Shown here: positions 10,462 through 23,020 of the stretch, one piece after another
Layout of the letters: every line of letters begins with the position of its first letter
Numbering within the stretch: the stretch's first letter is position 1
NCBI GenBank assembly: GCA_029891345.1
Contig: CM056994.1
Coordinates: forward strand, 224,742,991-224,806,990
Length of the DNA: 64,000 bases
Direction of reading: 5' to 3'
From: Dryococelus australis
Lineage: Eukaryota > Arthropoda > Insecta > Phasmatodea > Phasmatidae
Translations under genes and position numbers: made by a program
The notes under the pieces: model-generated
The model's input: the letters and a program-made list of their open reading frames with translations, nothing else
The model's database searches: none
What the model was told of the DNA's origin: nothing

Positions 10462-11296
10462 TACATGCTGATGCCTGAGGGGCATATCTTGAGTTCATGA
10501 GGAATGGAGGTCTTAATAAAAGAACAACTAAATTTGATTTATACTGTATTATCACTGCTATTATTTACAGCATTAAATTTTCTGTCTCCACTTTTACTCT
10601 TTCTATTTAATAGTGAGTGTAATATTTTATGTCTATTTCAACTCTAATTAATGTCCTTAATTGTCTCTGTTGCCCAGCAGTTTGCCATCGGAAAATTTCG
10701 GGCGAGAAACTTGAATTTTCTGCGGGAATTCGGGAAGAAATATTTTAGGTTAGGTAAAGAAATTTGTGGGTTGCTAGATTTAGTGAATACCATTCTATCA
10801 TTACTTTTTCCATTAAAACAAAAAATAAACTTACAATAATGACTTTACACTAAAAATTATTTTGGATCTAGAGAAAGTTGTATTGTTTTATATTTTTACA
10901 CACTTAGTTGCACTTTTCACTGCTTGATACCTGCAGTCGCAAACTTCCCTTCCACTGGTCCACTGGTTCTCCCGCTGATCTTCTATTGCTCAGAACTCAG
11001 CCACTCATTCATTCATCAACTCCAATGCAACTCTCAGCCCTGGAGGCCTATCGCAGTATTTATACTCTCAGGGCCACCATCTGGAAAGTTCAATGCACAC
11101 CAAGTCGTGCTGGAGAATGAGTCGGTAATCCAGAACATTCTTCAGAAAAATGCAGAAAACAATACAACCAGGGTCTGCGGCGCACCTGTAACTCGAAACG
11201 CTACATTATCCTACTGCGGCTGTCACTATCATGCAACAACTTTCTGTCCTCTTCCACTCGCTCACATGGGCTGAGTGAAGCAGCAAGCACGGAAGA
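10462..11296 (-). repeat. 5' LTR of element 1 with a replaced internal block
   Basis: It matches the LTR at 4425-5133 from CTGATGCCTGAGG through TCTGTCTCCAC, and again from TTCACTGCTTGATACC to GGCTGAGTGAAGCAGC. Between about 10671 and 10905 the two LTRs do not align. This copy carries a roughly 240-bp AT-rich block containing GGAAAATTTCGGGC. The outer end is eroded and runs into the (TA)n tract at 11306, so the exact boundary and target duplication are uncertain. Confidence 0.75.
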
Positions 11297-11299
11297 ATA

Positions 11300-11444
<145 letters not shown>

Positions 11445-12110
11445 AAAAAAAATTGATGGGGTCATAAATTCAAGACAATTTTAATACCTTTCATTAAAAA
11501 TATAATTTAAATTGGTTAACTGGTTGCTGAGTAGTTGTCTATAAAAGAAATTGGCCTTTCACCATCTGTAATGACCGCCATCTTGGAAAGTACTATGATT
11601 CGAGAAAGCTACCCTGACTTTGTGTAGCCTCTAAGGAGTACTAAAACAATATTTCATAGGTAAACTTCCATACATGAAAATCGTATAGACCCCTCTCCAG
11701 GGACTGGATTATACAACTTAATGGCAGGTATTATGAGATACCTGGCTGCAAATGATAAAAGGATTGAGTTTTGCCTCTTTGCACGTATGATTCATTAAAA
11801 CAGTACAGTATACCCACATATTATTAAGAAATTGTTTACTGTGCCTTGTTTCACATAGTACAAATGCAAAAGCTGAATGCAGTTAAGCAGCGTACACCAA
11901 ATATGGAAAAATATTAGTGTAATTTTTGCATTAACCATGGAGGAGTGCTATAGTGCATCTCTTACTTTGCAGTAAAGACTACTTGGCACGCTCTGTTGCC
12001 AGATAGTTACTGATTATCAACAATCAAGAATTTTTGCTTTGTTCAGAAAGGATAACTATGTATATACAAAACAGTAACAAAAATTGCCATACTGTATAGT
12101 GGTGTGTAGG
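11445..12110. other. AT-rich non-coding DNA
   Basis: No supported gene, terminal repeat or RNA gene was found in this stretch. Confidence 0.4.
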
Positions 12111-12392
12111 TAAATATAAGATTGATGAAGTAAGTGAGTAAAGTGATTTGGGCGGCTCTTAACATCAAGATTTCGAGAGCCATGAGGGTGAAGTGAGGCG
12201 AGTATGGATCAGCACCAGAATGAAGGGGCGGGAGAAATGGGAGATCCTCGTTAAAACCCATTCACCAGTGGCATCATCTGGCACGATTCTCACTTGCAAA
12301 AATCTAGAGTGAACCTGCCGGGGATTGAACCTGGTTCGCCTTGGTGGCAGGCGAGCAGTCTTAACTGCTTAGCCACTGGCCCCTAAATATAA
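12111..12392 (-). mobile_element. tRNA-derived SINE with perfect 9-bp target duplication
   Basis: TAAATATAA occurs at 12111-12119 and again at 12384-12392. The 264 bp between them, read on the minus strand, start GGGGCCAGTGGCTAAGCAG and run through an A-box-like segment to a B-box-like GGTTCAATCCCC. A non-tRNA body follows. The tRNA-like head cannot form a proper acceptor stem (GGGGCCA against CAGGTTC), so it is a SINE and not a tRNA gene. The perfect duplication suggests a fairly recent insertion, mobilised by a LINE elsewhere. Confidence 0.85.
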
Positions 12393-12952
12393 AATTCTTT
12401 TATAATTCCATAGCTACCCACTGCAATCTGAGTGTGAGACGTAATACAGTAGAGGGCATCTATGTGGTGAATTTTTTTTGTTATGTATTATCAACACTTA
12501 ACTTACTAACAAAATTAATTTAATGATATTTTATTTACAGTTTCTCTAAATTTTTTGTTGAATTAACATACTTCGTCAAGGTTCAGCTGTGCTTTTTTTT
12601 ACAGTTTGTTGTCCAGATGCATTTCATTACATGACACCATAACAATTATGTATTTTTTGATGTTTTATATTTCCATAAAAATAACCAGAAAAATTTCATG
12701 ATTACTTATATGTATTGAAGATTTTTATGTTTTGTAAGCAAAATGGAAAGGTATGATGGTGGCTGTAAAACTTAACATTAGAACCTATACATCACAGCAT
12801 GTTTTCCATTATGATGCCCTTTTTCCGACTGTAAAACTGTCTACAAATTAATATAGGCATTAATAATAGAATAAAACAATATAAATATGAACTTGTAATT
12901 AATCTATTTGTTCACAGTCATGTCAAAGAAAGATGGTCTTTATTTCTTTTAG
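12393..12952. other. AT-rich, intron-like DNA
   Basis: Nothing supported beyond scattered A/T runs. Confidence 0.4.
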
Positions 12953-13218
12953 CAGTTCAAGTTGTTATTATTTGTTGTACCTGCCACTGTCACACTACTT
13001 CAATTTTTAAAGGGCTTAGATGAATGCAGTGATTTGTCAGATTCCCAACCATCGTCTATACAAGAAATTCTGCTCATATTATTTCACTCATTTTATTCTA
13101 AAATCACTAAACTCCTATTAGTGTATTTTTTCTCTGCCATGACAGTTACATTTACAAAATATTGTTTACAAAACATGCAACTTGGAAGCACTATCAAAAA
13201 GAGCCTAATAAACTTACA
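12953..13218 (+). CDS. Possible internal exon of an unidentified gene
   Basis: The plus strand is open for 88 codons, from an acceptor-like TTTATTTCTTTTAG (ending 12952) to a good donor, GTAAGTAAAC (starting 13219). The translation includes LLLFVVPATVTLLQFLKG, DECSDLSDSQPSSIQ and KYCLQNMQLGSTIKK. An uninterrupted frame of this length with splice-like signals at both ends is unusual in DNA this AT-rich. I do not recognise the protein, and the Leu/Phe-rich composition could also arise by chance. No partner exon in a compatible phase was confirmed. Confidence 0.28.
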
Positions 13219-15130
13219 GTAAGTAAACACCAAAATAAAACTCAAAATAAAACTGAATAGAGAAATACAATAATCATAGAGACACAAATACTATGAAATT
13301 TGCCAACTTCACAAATAAAATTGTGCACAAACTCACAGAAAAACTGTGATACATCTTCTTAAGGAGTAGTTTAATGGTAAATAAAAGTAAACTGTAGAAC
13401 ATTATGAAAACTATACAATGCGTGAGAAAAAGTATCCATGAATGCATTCTTTTGGGGAAAAGTGAAAATTCTGCTTAATGTGAAAGAAAATTGAAAATTT
13501 TCGGGTTTAAAATATGCCATCGATAATGCGTAGACAGTTGTGCACATGTATGTGACAGTATCTATCAGCAATAAAAGTAACTTTGTTTGGGATGGAAACA
13601 CCAATGCATGAAAATGATGCATGTATGATGCATGAAAAAGACTTGTGTAGAGATAGTAATAGTCACTAGATAGTGTTCAAAAAAATTAATACAACCATAC
13701 CAGTTAATGCGAAAGTGGCACGTCCTCTCGAATAGTGTGATGTGTCTCAGGCAAATTTTTTTTGTCTTTAGCACAGGCATTACATCAAATGTGAACAAAC
13801 ATGTACGCCCATAGAAGTGAAAGGATTAACTGACACATGGATGTACATGGTGCAGCGGTTCTTTGTTTTTGAGTTATCTAACCTTGCCGGACATTCAACT
13901 CTCTACAGACATACTGCACGCTTTGAGGAACTTAAAATATACAACCAGTGTTCACAAACTGATACGATAAGGATATAAATTTGCAGGTATTCGTAACACT
14001 CTTATTTTCATTATTTATTTGTATCACTTGTCTATTTATTTAGTAAGAGAAGTTAAGCAGTGCTTTGCTTTTAAAAGTGTTCACTTTACCATGAATGTAA
14101 AAGCACATTTAATAGTGTTATTGCATGTTCTACATAGAAAATAGAATATGTGATTTCTTTTTTGTAGTTGACTCTGCATCACTGTCATTGCAATAAAAAG
14201 TACAAAGCAGGTAGGTTATGATACAGAGTTTAGTTGCTGTTTAAATAACTGCTATATTAATATACGGTATGTGCTAAATTATACATAAAAATAATAGTTA
14301 CATTGTTTACCTAAAAGTCATGTCGGATACTACATACAATTTACACACATGTACACACACACACACATACACACACAAAACCAGTATTCGTTTAGTCTCA
14401 ATAAAATTGAGCTCTTTTCCAATCTCCTTGAGTTCTGATCTGCAACTTGGCTCAACTTAAAAATCAAAATACTCTGACATAAAATATACAATGAAACTAG
14501 TGGCTGCAAGCAGAGAGCCTGCCAATACATCTGTCTGAAGACTCCGACTGACTTTCATGAACACTGTGAAACATTATGTTAGCAGCAACTTTTATTACCT
14601 GCTTATATTATATTTTTTTATAATAATTAAAATATCTATATTGGTTGTAATTTTTTTTTAAATATGCTATGCGTTGTATAAATTTACACTATTTTTCTTT
14701 TATCTTGTTTTTAGTTGTAATACGTATGTTATTTTGCAGTCGTGTACTATATAAATATATGTGTGTGCACATGCATGCATATATAGTATGCGTGCGTGCA
14801 CATTCATACATAGCAGGAAAAATGTACACTTGCCCTCGGATGTTAGTAGAATTATAGCATGTGGGAAAGGTGGCATGTAATGTGTTTCTTTCTTTTGTTC
14901 CCCCTCTCCCTCTTACTTTCTGTTTACTTCATGGGAGAACATAGTTTTACATAGTTGCTCATTTTATTTACTTCATGTTCATATTGACCTATACTGAATT
15001 CACTTAGTTTCCTTATCTACCCCATCATAAAAATTATCTTCCACTTGCAATACTTATGACCTTGTTAGTTGTGTTTCTTCTGCCATTTTTCCTTCCCTCC
15101 TTTCACACTATCTGCTCCCCTTGCTTTATG
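13219..15130. other. AT-rich non-coding DNA with a MITE-like end at about 14075-14097
   Basis: The only recognisable piece is TTCACTTTACCATGAA (about 14082-14097). It resembles the right end of the MITE inserted in element 1 (CTCACTTTACCGTGAA). A partner end was not found. A short CA-rich tract lies at 14347-14380. Confidence 0.4.
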
Positions 15131-15208
15131 TGTGCATGCGCGCGCACACACACACACATGTGGATATATATATATATATATACATACATACATACATACA
15201 TACATACG
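15131..15208. repeat. Compound microsatellite (CG/CA)n-(TA)n-(CATA)n
   Basis: GCGCGCACACACACACACA is followed by TATATATA and then about eight CATA units. This is directly visible simple sequence. Confidence 0.95.
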
Positions 15209-15354
15209 AACACCAAGCATGTTTGTAACCTGATATATGTGACTCCAGGGTAGCTTTAGACAGGAAAAACATGGAAAACAAGGAATTTTAAACAGTCATG
15301 GCAAACAAGGCAATGCTAGGGAATTTTCTGAGAGTTCAGGGAATTTTCATGTAT

Positions 15355-16789
15355 GTTTAAATTAGAGCTGGGCAGGATCCCGACTTTTCGGGAGAAATTG
15401 GGGAAATATATTTTCCGAAACGGTTGGGCAGGAAATAATTTTCCCGTAAATTTTCCGGATAAAAATTTAGGCTATTTTGCTATTGTTTCTGTGTTCTACA
15501 ACACACATGTAAGAATGGGCCTTCATGGCCTTAATATTGCTAGCATTAGTAAATAATAAATAAATGCAAGACAACATACCTATGAGTATTAATGGTTTCA
15601 TATAAATATAATGCATACGAAGTTTGCCACCAGCCATCGTATGTAAACAAACTTTGGTGTGCTTTCCTAATATAAATAACTTTTCGTTCCACATAATAAA
15701 TGGCATTTTTGTTTCACGAATAGTATTTTTTCTGCCATCCATCACTTTACAAGTAATGCTTGTTATAGAAACGTGAAGTAGGCCCTATATATTTTTTAAC
15801 AAAAGTAGTTTTTATCAATATAATGACGTTCAGTTGTGCATGAATAAACACTTTCCTATACACGTATTTTAGCAGCTGAATTAATGCACATTGTCCACAA
15901 GCATTAAGAAAGTGACGTTTGGAATTTTAAGAATTGAGATGGGTATGAAATCAGTCATCCATAATTTTGTTTAATTTCATGAACTTATAAACGCTACCAA
16001 ATAATTCCATCGCTGGCTGAAAGGCTTATCAAATGCATATATGCGAAATCACAATTAAATTGGTGCTAATGCAATTGCATTTCCACGTAAACTCATAGAA
16101 ATCAGAAAGATTGTACTTTTTTTTTACGGTCACATGCTTTTTGTTAGGGTACATGACAGAACAGTTGCCTAACGCGACACATCTTAATCTAAGGTGGTAC
16201 GTTATTGGCCAGAAAATGTGACATAGACTGTCATCCAATGATAGTCGTTAGGAACAGTACTGATCGTGTTTTTATTTTGCTAATCACCCGTACTTGTGAT
16301 TGCATGATGTAACACAATGAAATTTTCATTCAGAGATATTTTTTATCAATAAACTTATAGTTTTGAATGAAAGTTTTAATATTGTGTGATTTGTAGTGTG
16401 GTAACAAATAACTATGACAAGTTAATTTGGTACTAAACAGTATTTTTATGTTTTTTAAAATGTATTATTTACTCATTCTACAGTTGGTTTTGGTAGCTCG
16501 TTAGAAGCAATATGGATATAAAAAATAGTGGTGAGAAATTTAAAGCGCCTATTTGGCATATTTATGAAAAATGCCAAACAATGTGTTAGCAAAATGCTCG
16601 GCTTGCTCTCAAGTATTGAAAACACATTTTGGTAGTACATTAAATTTAAGTTTTTATTTGAATATTTTGTAAATTTTCTAGTGTACCAACAAATTCACGA
16701 TCCCGTCCCGTTTTCCGTGGGTAATTATTTTTCCTGCCCGAAATTTTCCTGAGTTGAAATTGTCTATCCCGCCCAGATCTAGTTTAAAT
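15355..16789. mobile_element. Non-autonomous hAT-like element (copy 1) with perfect 8-bp TSD
   Basis: GTTTAAAT flanks the element at 15355-15362 and 16782-16789. The 1419 bp between (15363-16781) start TAGAGCTGGGCAGGAT. They end, reverse complemented, TAGATCTGGGCGGGAT (14 of 16 matching). A second inverted pair lies inside: GGGCAGGAAATAATT near 15426 and its counterpart GGGCAGGAAAAATAATT near 16724-16740. An 8-bp duplication with TAG-type ends is characteristic of the hAT superfamily. No transposase-like frame is present, so it would depend on an enzyme supplied elsewhere. Confidence 0.88.
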
Positions 16790-18269
16790 GTTTAGTCTAT
16801 TTGCAGTTTCTTCACACTTTTTGAATTAAACGTATGAAAAATTGCCCTGTGTATGACGTGTTTGGTTATTTGTTAAATATGTTACATCACAAATTTTTTG
16901 TACTTTTGTCAACATAAAAGTGCCTAATTTATGATTAAGTTGAACTTTTACTGATATTTTGTCTATGAATTATAATATTTCATTTATATTTAGTATGAAT
17001 GAAAACAGTGAAAAAATAGTTTTGTAGATTTGGTTTAGCTTTGTTGGGGGGTCTATATTAATTAACTGTTTACATTTCTCCTATTCAACAATACTATTTA
17101 AAATGCAGTTAATTAATTGACTGTGTTGTCTTCCTTAACTTCTGTCCTAATTTTTGTGGTTGGTTCATTTTGTAGGTAATGGTTGCACATATTTGAGGTT
17201 CCAGAAAATTTCAAAAGATAGTATTTAGTTTTTTTTTTTTTGCAAGTATAGTATAAAACATATTTATTGTATGCAAGTAACATGTTCTATAATGTAGATG
17301 AATGTTACATTGAGATTATTACAGAATAAAGTAAGCTTTCTATTTCATTGTGCTTTCACGCTTTCTGGTGGTTTTTTAAATCAGCCTATAAAAGGCTCCT
17401 CATGGGTTACTACAACTATGATAGTTTACAGAATATTGTAGTCATAGGTGTGGTTGTATCAATTACATATTTTTACAATATTTTATGTTATGTATTGTAG
17501 TCATTTTCTTTACTAGTGCTACACGGATACATATTTTCAAGCCAGAAATTTTTATTTGCCCAACAAAAGTCAGAAAACATTAATTTTTTGACATTTTTTT
17601 GGATTATTTATGTACCAATTACATGACTGTTTGTTAAAATTCCTTTAAATAGATAGTCACAAGAATATAATTTCAGAGAAATGTTAAGCCACCCTGAAGT
17701 GATGGTCAGGAGGATGTGAGTTCATGGTTTGTTATAAGCCCGTTTCCATTTCTCTTTCATCCATACATACTTTTGCAGGACCTGACTGTATGTCTTCCCA
17801 GTCCCCCACTCATTAGGTCATGTTCCTCAGTCATGGTGCATGAAATAAATTGAGGTTTTTTAAAGTATTAGATTGAAATTGTATTAACCCCTCTTGAACA
17901 CACTTCTTTCATTTGTATCTCTTTTTGCACTTGTTCGTATTATTATATATTTCTTTTCTATGAATTCTGTGTATTCATTATTGATTTTTTAATATACTTG
18001 CACCATTGTCACTTTACTTAATTAGGATGATGGCAATAGAATAATGAGATAATGAAATATGACACAAGTCAGTATTAGTGTACTCAGTTTAAGGTCAGTT
18101 TGTTTATTTAAAAGATTTTTTTTGCACGTAAACACAATGGGAACAATATTTCTTACGTGTTTAGGTGTTGCATTTTCGAATCTCCTAATAATGCATATAA
18201 CAATGATACAAACAAAACATTAAATGAGCAAAATACATTCCATGTCTCAAATGAGATATGCATTTATAC
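16790..18269. other. AT-rich non-coding DNA
   Basis: No supported gene or repeat structure was seen. T/A homopolymer runs are common. Confidence 0.4.
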
Positions 18270-18338
18270 ATTACAGCTTTCAGTGTATATACATTACACC
18301 TTTCAGTGGATATACGTTACACCTTTCAGTGGACATGC
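18270..18338. repeat. 23-bp tandem repeat, three copies
   Basis: Three adjacent 23-bp units share the core TTACACCTTTCAGTGGATA (first copy TTACAGCTTTCAGTGTATA). They start at 18270, 18293 and 18316 with two to five differences between copies. Confidence 0.9.
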
Positions 18339-18730
18339 ATTTACTAATTTTAAGGATCAAGTTAATCCATATTTAAGTACCTCACAAAATTCTTAAAACA
18401 GATTCATTATCAAACATACTCATGAAAAGTTTGATGTTATTGACATGTCTATAGGAATCATTCATATACAAACCCACAATGTGGGCAGAGTTTCTACAAT
18501 ACACAGCCACAGCAGGGTGGGCCAACATTCTGGATGATATTCACTTGCCCGAGAAGTATTTGCAATGTTCAAACATCCCATATGTCTCATCATGTGTTAG
18601 AACATGAATTTCAACTTGTAACTCTAATGGAGTTCTCTCAAACCGATTGTGTATGAACTTGATCTAAGATTGACACAATACTGTTGCACCATTTGAGTAC
18701 AGAGCATGACTGGAGATCGAGAGGACTTAA

Positions 18731-18760
18731 TTTTGAACCACTGAATATGGTGGTTCAAAA
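18731..18760. repeat. Short perfect hairpin
   Basis: TTTTGAACCAC (18731-18741) and GTGGTTCAAAA (18750-18760) are perfect 11-bp inverted arms around the 8-base loop TGAATATG. No terminator function is implied in this context. Confidence 0.6.
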
Positions 18761-18886
18761 ATTTGATCCAAGATTAGAGTAGTATCTAAATGTACTGTTA
18801 AATATATTTATTTACCAGAAATAAACATAGTAATATTTAAATTGTTTAAATATGTTTTTTTTTTTTTCTCTTCTCTTCTGTTGTAG

Positions 18887-19080
18887 AATATAAATTGAGA
18901 CATACACATAACAGGTTTAAAATATTAAACATTTATTTCATTAAAGGTGTTTTAATTTTTTGTAAAGAAATAACTAAATTTATGCTTATCTCTCCGAGCA
19001 AACACAACAGACAAGTGAAACAGCCATTCAGAATATCATTAACTGGCAGAATTTTCCGCACGAACCACGTCGAAAAATGA
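18887..19080 (+). CDS. Possible terminal exon of an unidentified gene
   Basis: A very strong acceptor-like tract (TTTTCTCTTCTCTTCTGTTGTAG ending 18886, preceded by a T run) is followed by a 63-codon open frame ending in TGA at 19078. The later residues look like ordinary protein (FMLISPSKHNRQVKQPF, SLTGRIFRTNHVEK). I do not recognise the protein. The phase does not fit the exon candidate at 12953-13218. Confidence 0.28.
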
Positions 19081-20314
19081 TTCTCATGTCAAAATTTTTG
19101 TTTGCGTAAAAAGTAGTCTTTGCCAATAAATGTTGTTTGAAAATCCATTAACAGATAGTTCTAATACATTTTTTTTTATGACATACAACATTAAACACAT
19201 TTAAGATTATTCAGTAAAATTTATACGTGCACTACCTTCTTTAGAACATTGTCATAAAAAATAAGGGGAAAAGTTTGTGTAAAGTGTTACCAGTCAAACA
19301 CAAAATGCGAACAGAAATTTTGTAATGCATTCAACTGGATTATACAGTAAAAAGTAGTTTAAGAGGCATATTGGAATCAGATCCAACTGAAGAACATGTT
19401 TGAACCAAAATCCTAGGATCTTGGTCCAGGACAATTAATAGTGCAACCAGGCATAAGAATCATTAGTAATTCTGAGCAGTGATTCTTACAAATAGGTACT
19501 TGATATCATAACACTTACCCTTTCCGAGTGAACTGTGCAAGGTCCGCACATGTGTTGCACCAAGCTTAAGATGACATTATACTTACACAAAGCACATACA
19601 AACTATCTATCTAGCAAATGGGACACTGAACAAATGTGTCACTTCATACAAAGAAAATTAAGTTGTGGTAGGACAGACTTCTGTGTTAGATACAGAGCCA
19701 CATTGGCCCATATTGGTGGTAAGGCCAGATCATCGCTTCCTTATTCGCAAAATCAGAAAGTTAAGTTGACACAAAGATAAGTTGAAAATACCTAACCTGA
19801 AGGGCACATGTGAATCTGAAATGAAGCACCAGCAGTAAATAAATTACTTGTTGTTTTTCCTCATTCAGAAAATGTCATTACAGAAAATCATTATTCACAT
19901 TAAGAAAGTATATTAATTTTAATTATTGCAATGTGGTTTTCTTTGCCATTTTACTATATGATATATGAATTCACAATTAGGTACTTACATACGATTTGTT
20001 ATACAACGATGATGAAAATATTATAAGGCCACCACAATGGGTTCACAAAAAATCACGTTAGTCTGATAATTACAGTGGTGCAGATTTTGTTACACTTTTC
20101 ATTTCACAAAAAGATTTTTACAAAGTGTTCTCGAAAAAAATGATAGATCTGGTTGGCTGAGTTAAAATTTGTAGCAATTATTTTTCGAGCTTGTAATTTC
20201 TCATTCACTGATATGATAACCCATCTGCCCTGTTACACATTTCTACAACTTCAGAGTATGTATTCACTTGTTGCCTCAGTCACTGCTTCCTTTAATTACA
20301 TATTTCATAAGTTT
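19081..20314. other. AT-rich non-coding DNA
   Basis: No supported features were found. Open frames here are short and of low complexity. Confidence 0.4.
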
Positions 20315-20336
20315 CCCCCCCCCCCCCCCCCCCCCC
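20315..20336. repeat. Poly-C run (22 C)
   Basis: A pure run of C on the plus strand in AT-rich surroundings. Such runs are also prone to sequencing length errors. Confidence 0.95.
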
Positions 20337-21720
20337 ATCATAGATTCCAAAAAACAATACAACTTAAAAGTTTAGTGGGCGAACCCTTGCTATTGCCTTC
20401 AAATGTTAAGCATTAAACATAGTTTTTCTACACAGAGTGCTTGGTGAAATGCATCTGCCTTAAATGAGTTAAAATTTTAACTTTCTTTTGTTAAACCGGG
20501 TTAAATGAAAAAGTGGTAAAACTGGCTCTTAAGAACAAGCCATCTTGAAGCTGTGACTTCCTGTTGTATATTCACTTGTTTTGATTTCACGTAATCATGG
20601 CTATTCACCTGATAATTGAAGAACATTCTGCATTTTTTAGAAAATAGTTATTGTTTGAGCAAAAGTTGGCTGGAAATTTGTTTTGCGAGGACATTTGTTT
20701 GAATAATGGTTATGAGTGTTGAACCTGTAATATATGTACATATTTTATCACTTGTAGTATCCTGTTTATTTGTTTATCTCTTTTTTTGTAATATTAAGGT
20801 GATTACTGATGATTGTAACATTTGTGACGATCTATATGGTTATGTGCTGTCATGTTAGATTATAGTTTTTGATTATTTATAGTGCATCTAACAATATTTG
20901 TAGTCTAAAGTTATAATTTTTAATCATCAGTTTCAAAATTTTGAGTCGATATATTTTACCTTGCAAATAATGAGTACAAATGTTTCAGTGTGTTGTTTAC
21001 ATTAATAAAATTCTAAATATACTGTGCTGTACGTTAATGTTTAGATGTTATAAATTCTTTGTTCCGTCCAGCAATGTATAATTGATCACTATGTGTTGTT
21101 AAACCATCACAATATTTTAATAAACTAATTATGATTATGTAAACATGATAGTCAGTGTGTGCATATACCAGTTTACTATGTTTTTAACATGTACACACGA
21201 GGGTCCATATTGTGGTTCTGAACTGACCAATAAATAGGATCAAATAAATTTGTGTTCATTGCTTGTTTTTACTGTTGTGAGGTGGATTCAGATAGCAATA
21301 TATTCAGAAAATAAAATAATAGAAACCTTGAAATTTGAAGATGAATTTTAGTCATTATCATGTTTCTTACAATAGTTGTTAATAATTGCTGCACTTTAGT
21401 ATTTTCGTAAAATGTATTTGAAGTTGTTCAGCCTTACATCATAAATATTGGGTTTGGAATTTTTCATGTTTCTTATTATTATTTAGTGTCCATTAAATGT
21501 GTTCATGTTAACCTCAGTAACACAGAACATTACATTTTTAAAAAGTTTGTCAATAATATTTATTAGTTTACTCAATTACTGTAGGAGATTTCTAAATACA
21601 GAACATCTATGAGTCACAGAAGACATGGAAAAGCCGCAGAAATTAGGAGGGGGTTACAGAAGTCTTGAAAAAGTCACAATAATTAGTCTGCTCCCAAGAC
21701 ATCACTGTTGACAGCTGCCC
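20337..21720. other. AT-rich non-coding DNA
   Basis: Nothing supported was found in this stretch. Confidence 0.4.
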
Positions 21721-21727
21721 AAATCTC

Positions 21728-21992
21728 TTCTCACTCACTCACTCACTCTCCAACTCTCTCACACACACACACACACACTCACTCTCCAACTCTCTCACAC
21801 ACACACACTCACTCACTCTCTCACACACACTCACATACTCACTCACATACTCACTCACTCTCTCACACACACTCACATACTCACTCACTCTCTCACACAC
21901 ACTCACATACTCACTCACTCTCCAACTCTCTCACACACACACACTCACTCTCCAACTCTCACACACACACACACACTCACACTCACTCACTA
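21728..21992. repeat. CACT/CA-rich minisatellite with a 30-bp higher-order unit
   Basis: A mixture of CACT and CA repeats contains a longer unit, TCACTCACTCTCTCACACAC plus ACTCACATAC, repeated about three times between roughly 21805 and 21915. Other variants carry TCTCCAACTCTC. The 95-codon Ser-His-Thr frame across it is spurious. Confidence 0.9.
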
Positions 21993-23020
21993 TAATTAGG
22001 ACAAAGTCACTAATTTTTATATGAGGGTGGCATTTTACCCTTACAGCTAGCATTTTACCATTCTAGCTAGTGTTCAATTTAAATGCCTGTACACCTGCTG
22101 GAGATGGTAGAAATCCCTACACATAATGTTGGGAGGTAATAAAAATTACATCAAAAGAACGAGTGCCTTTTTACTTTTATATGCTGCACATAATTTGGCT
22201 TGGTGAGGTGTGTATTTCTCTTCATATTGTTATTTGTGATTTTATATTGACATTGTGTTGAAAGGAAACACGTCTAGCATGCATGCAATGTTAAAATTCT
22301 TATGCAAGCTAAGTGTTGTACTGCAGTGCCAAGATTCAACAATTTGTGTTTATGACATGGTCCAATGCCAGCGTACAATGTTTATCGCTTTATGCTAGTC
22401 CACTGCCACTGTCCGGGAACAAACAAAAAGTAGAGTCAATGAAGGTATTGTGAGAAACATACGAACGTCACCATTTCTAGCTATGAAAGCTCATTTTTAA
22501 GCAAATAGAAAATGGCGCACAATAGAAATTTTGTACTGTGGGTTGAGGAAACTATTTAAAAAATAAATCTGAAAAGATAATTGAAACCAAAATTGAAGAA
22601 GCTCCAGTTAACGAAGGAATACTATATAGAATACATATAGAAAATAGCTCGTGAATTTGAAGATGTTGGTTTCTGTGCTCCTACACTCACTAGTACGGGG
22701 TACTTGGCTGCTCTCCCATACTGAATGATCTGTAATAAGTGTAATGGAGTTGTATCTTGCTATAGGGAAATTATATTTGAAGTTGGAAATGAAAGTGATA
22801 CGGTAAATCAACCCAGCATGGTTTTTTTGCTCATAATAAACATGAAGCATCACCAGTATTGTGTTTCATTTATTTTCTGATTTTAAAAGGATGCTTTTAC
22901 ATTAATTTATTTCATACGCAATAAGGTTCTGAAAACCTGATCACTGATCAGGTGTAGAATTTGATACAACAGATTTTCTATAGGTAGTATTGGACTATTG
23001 CAAAATCACTTTTCACTTAA
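21993..23020. other. AT-rich non-coding DNA
   Basis: No supported features were found. Confidence 0.4.

Larger units (their letters stand above)
4425..11296 (-). mobile_element. Ty3/gypsy LTR retrotransposon, near full length, inactive (element 1)
   Basis: Read on the minus strand the order is LTR (10462-11296), tRNA-Leu-type primer site, gag, protease, RT, RNase H, integrase, purine-rich tract, LTR (4425-5133). RT/RNase H before integrase is the Ty3/gypsy order, and the motifs resemble the 412/mdg-type group. The coding sequence has several frameshifts, a 234-bp MITE, a microsatellite expansion and an altered RT active site, so it cannot be autonomous. The two LTRs share long matching blocks but differ at many positions and by a roughly 240-bp replaced segment, which indicates an old insertion. 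Confidence 0.85.

Noticed and set aside
12300..12383. A tRNA gene on the minus strand
   Set aside because: The A- and B-box-like parts are present, but the acceptor ends do not pair. The unit continues into a SINE body flanked by a target duplication.
21708..21995. 95-codon Ser/His/Thr-rich frame
   Set aside because: It is entirely the translation of a CACT/CA minisatellite.
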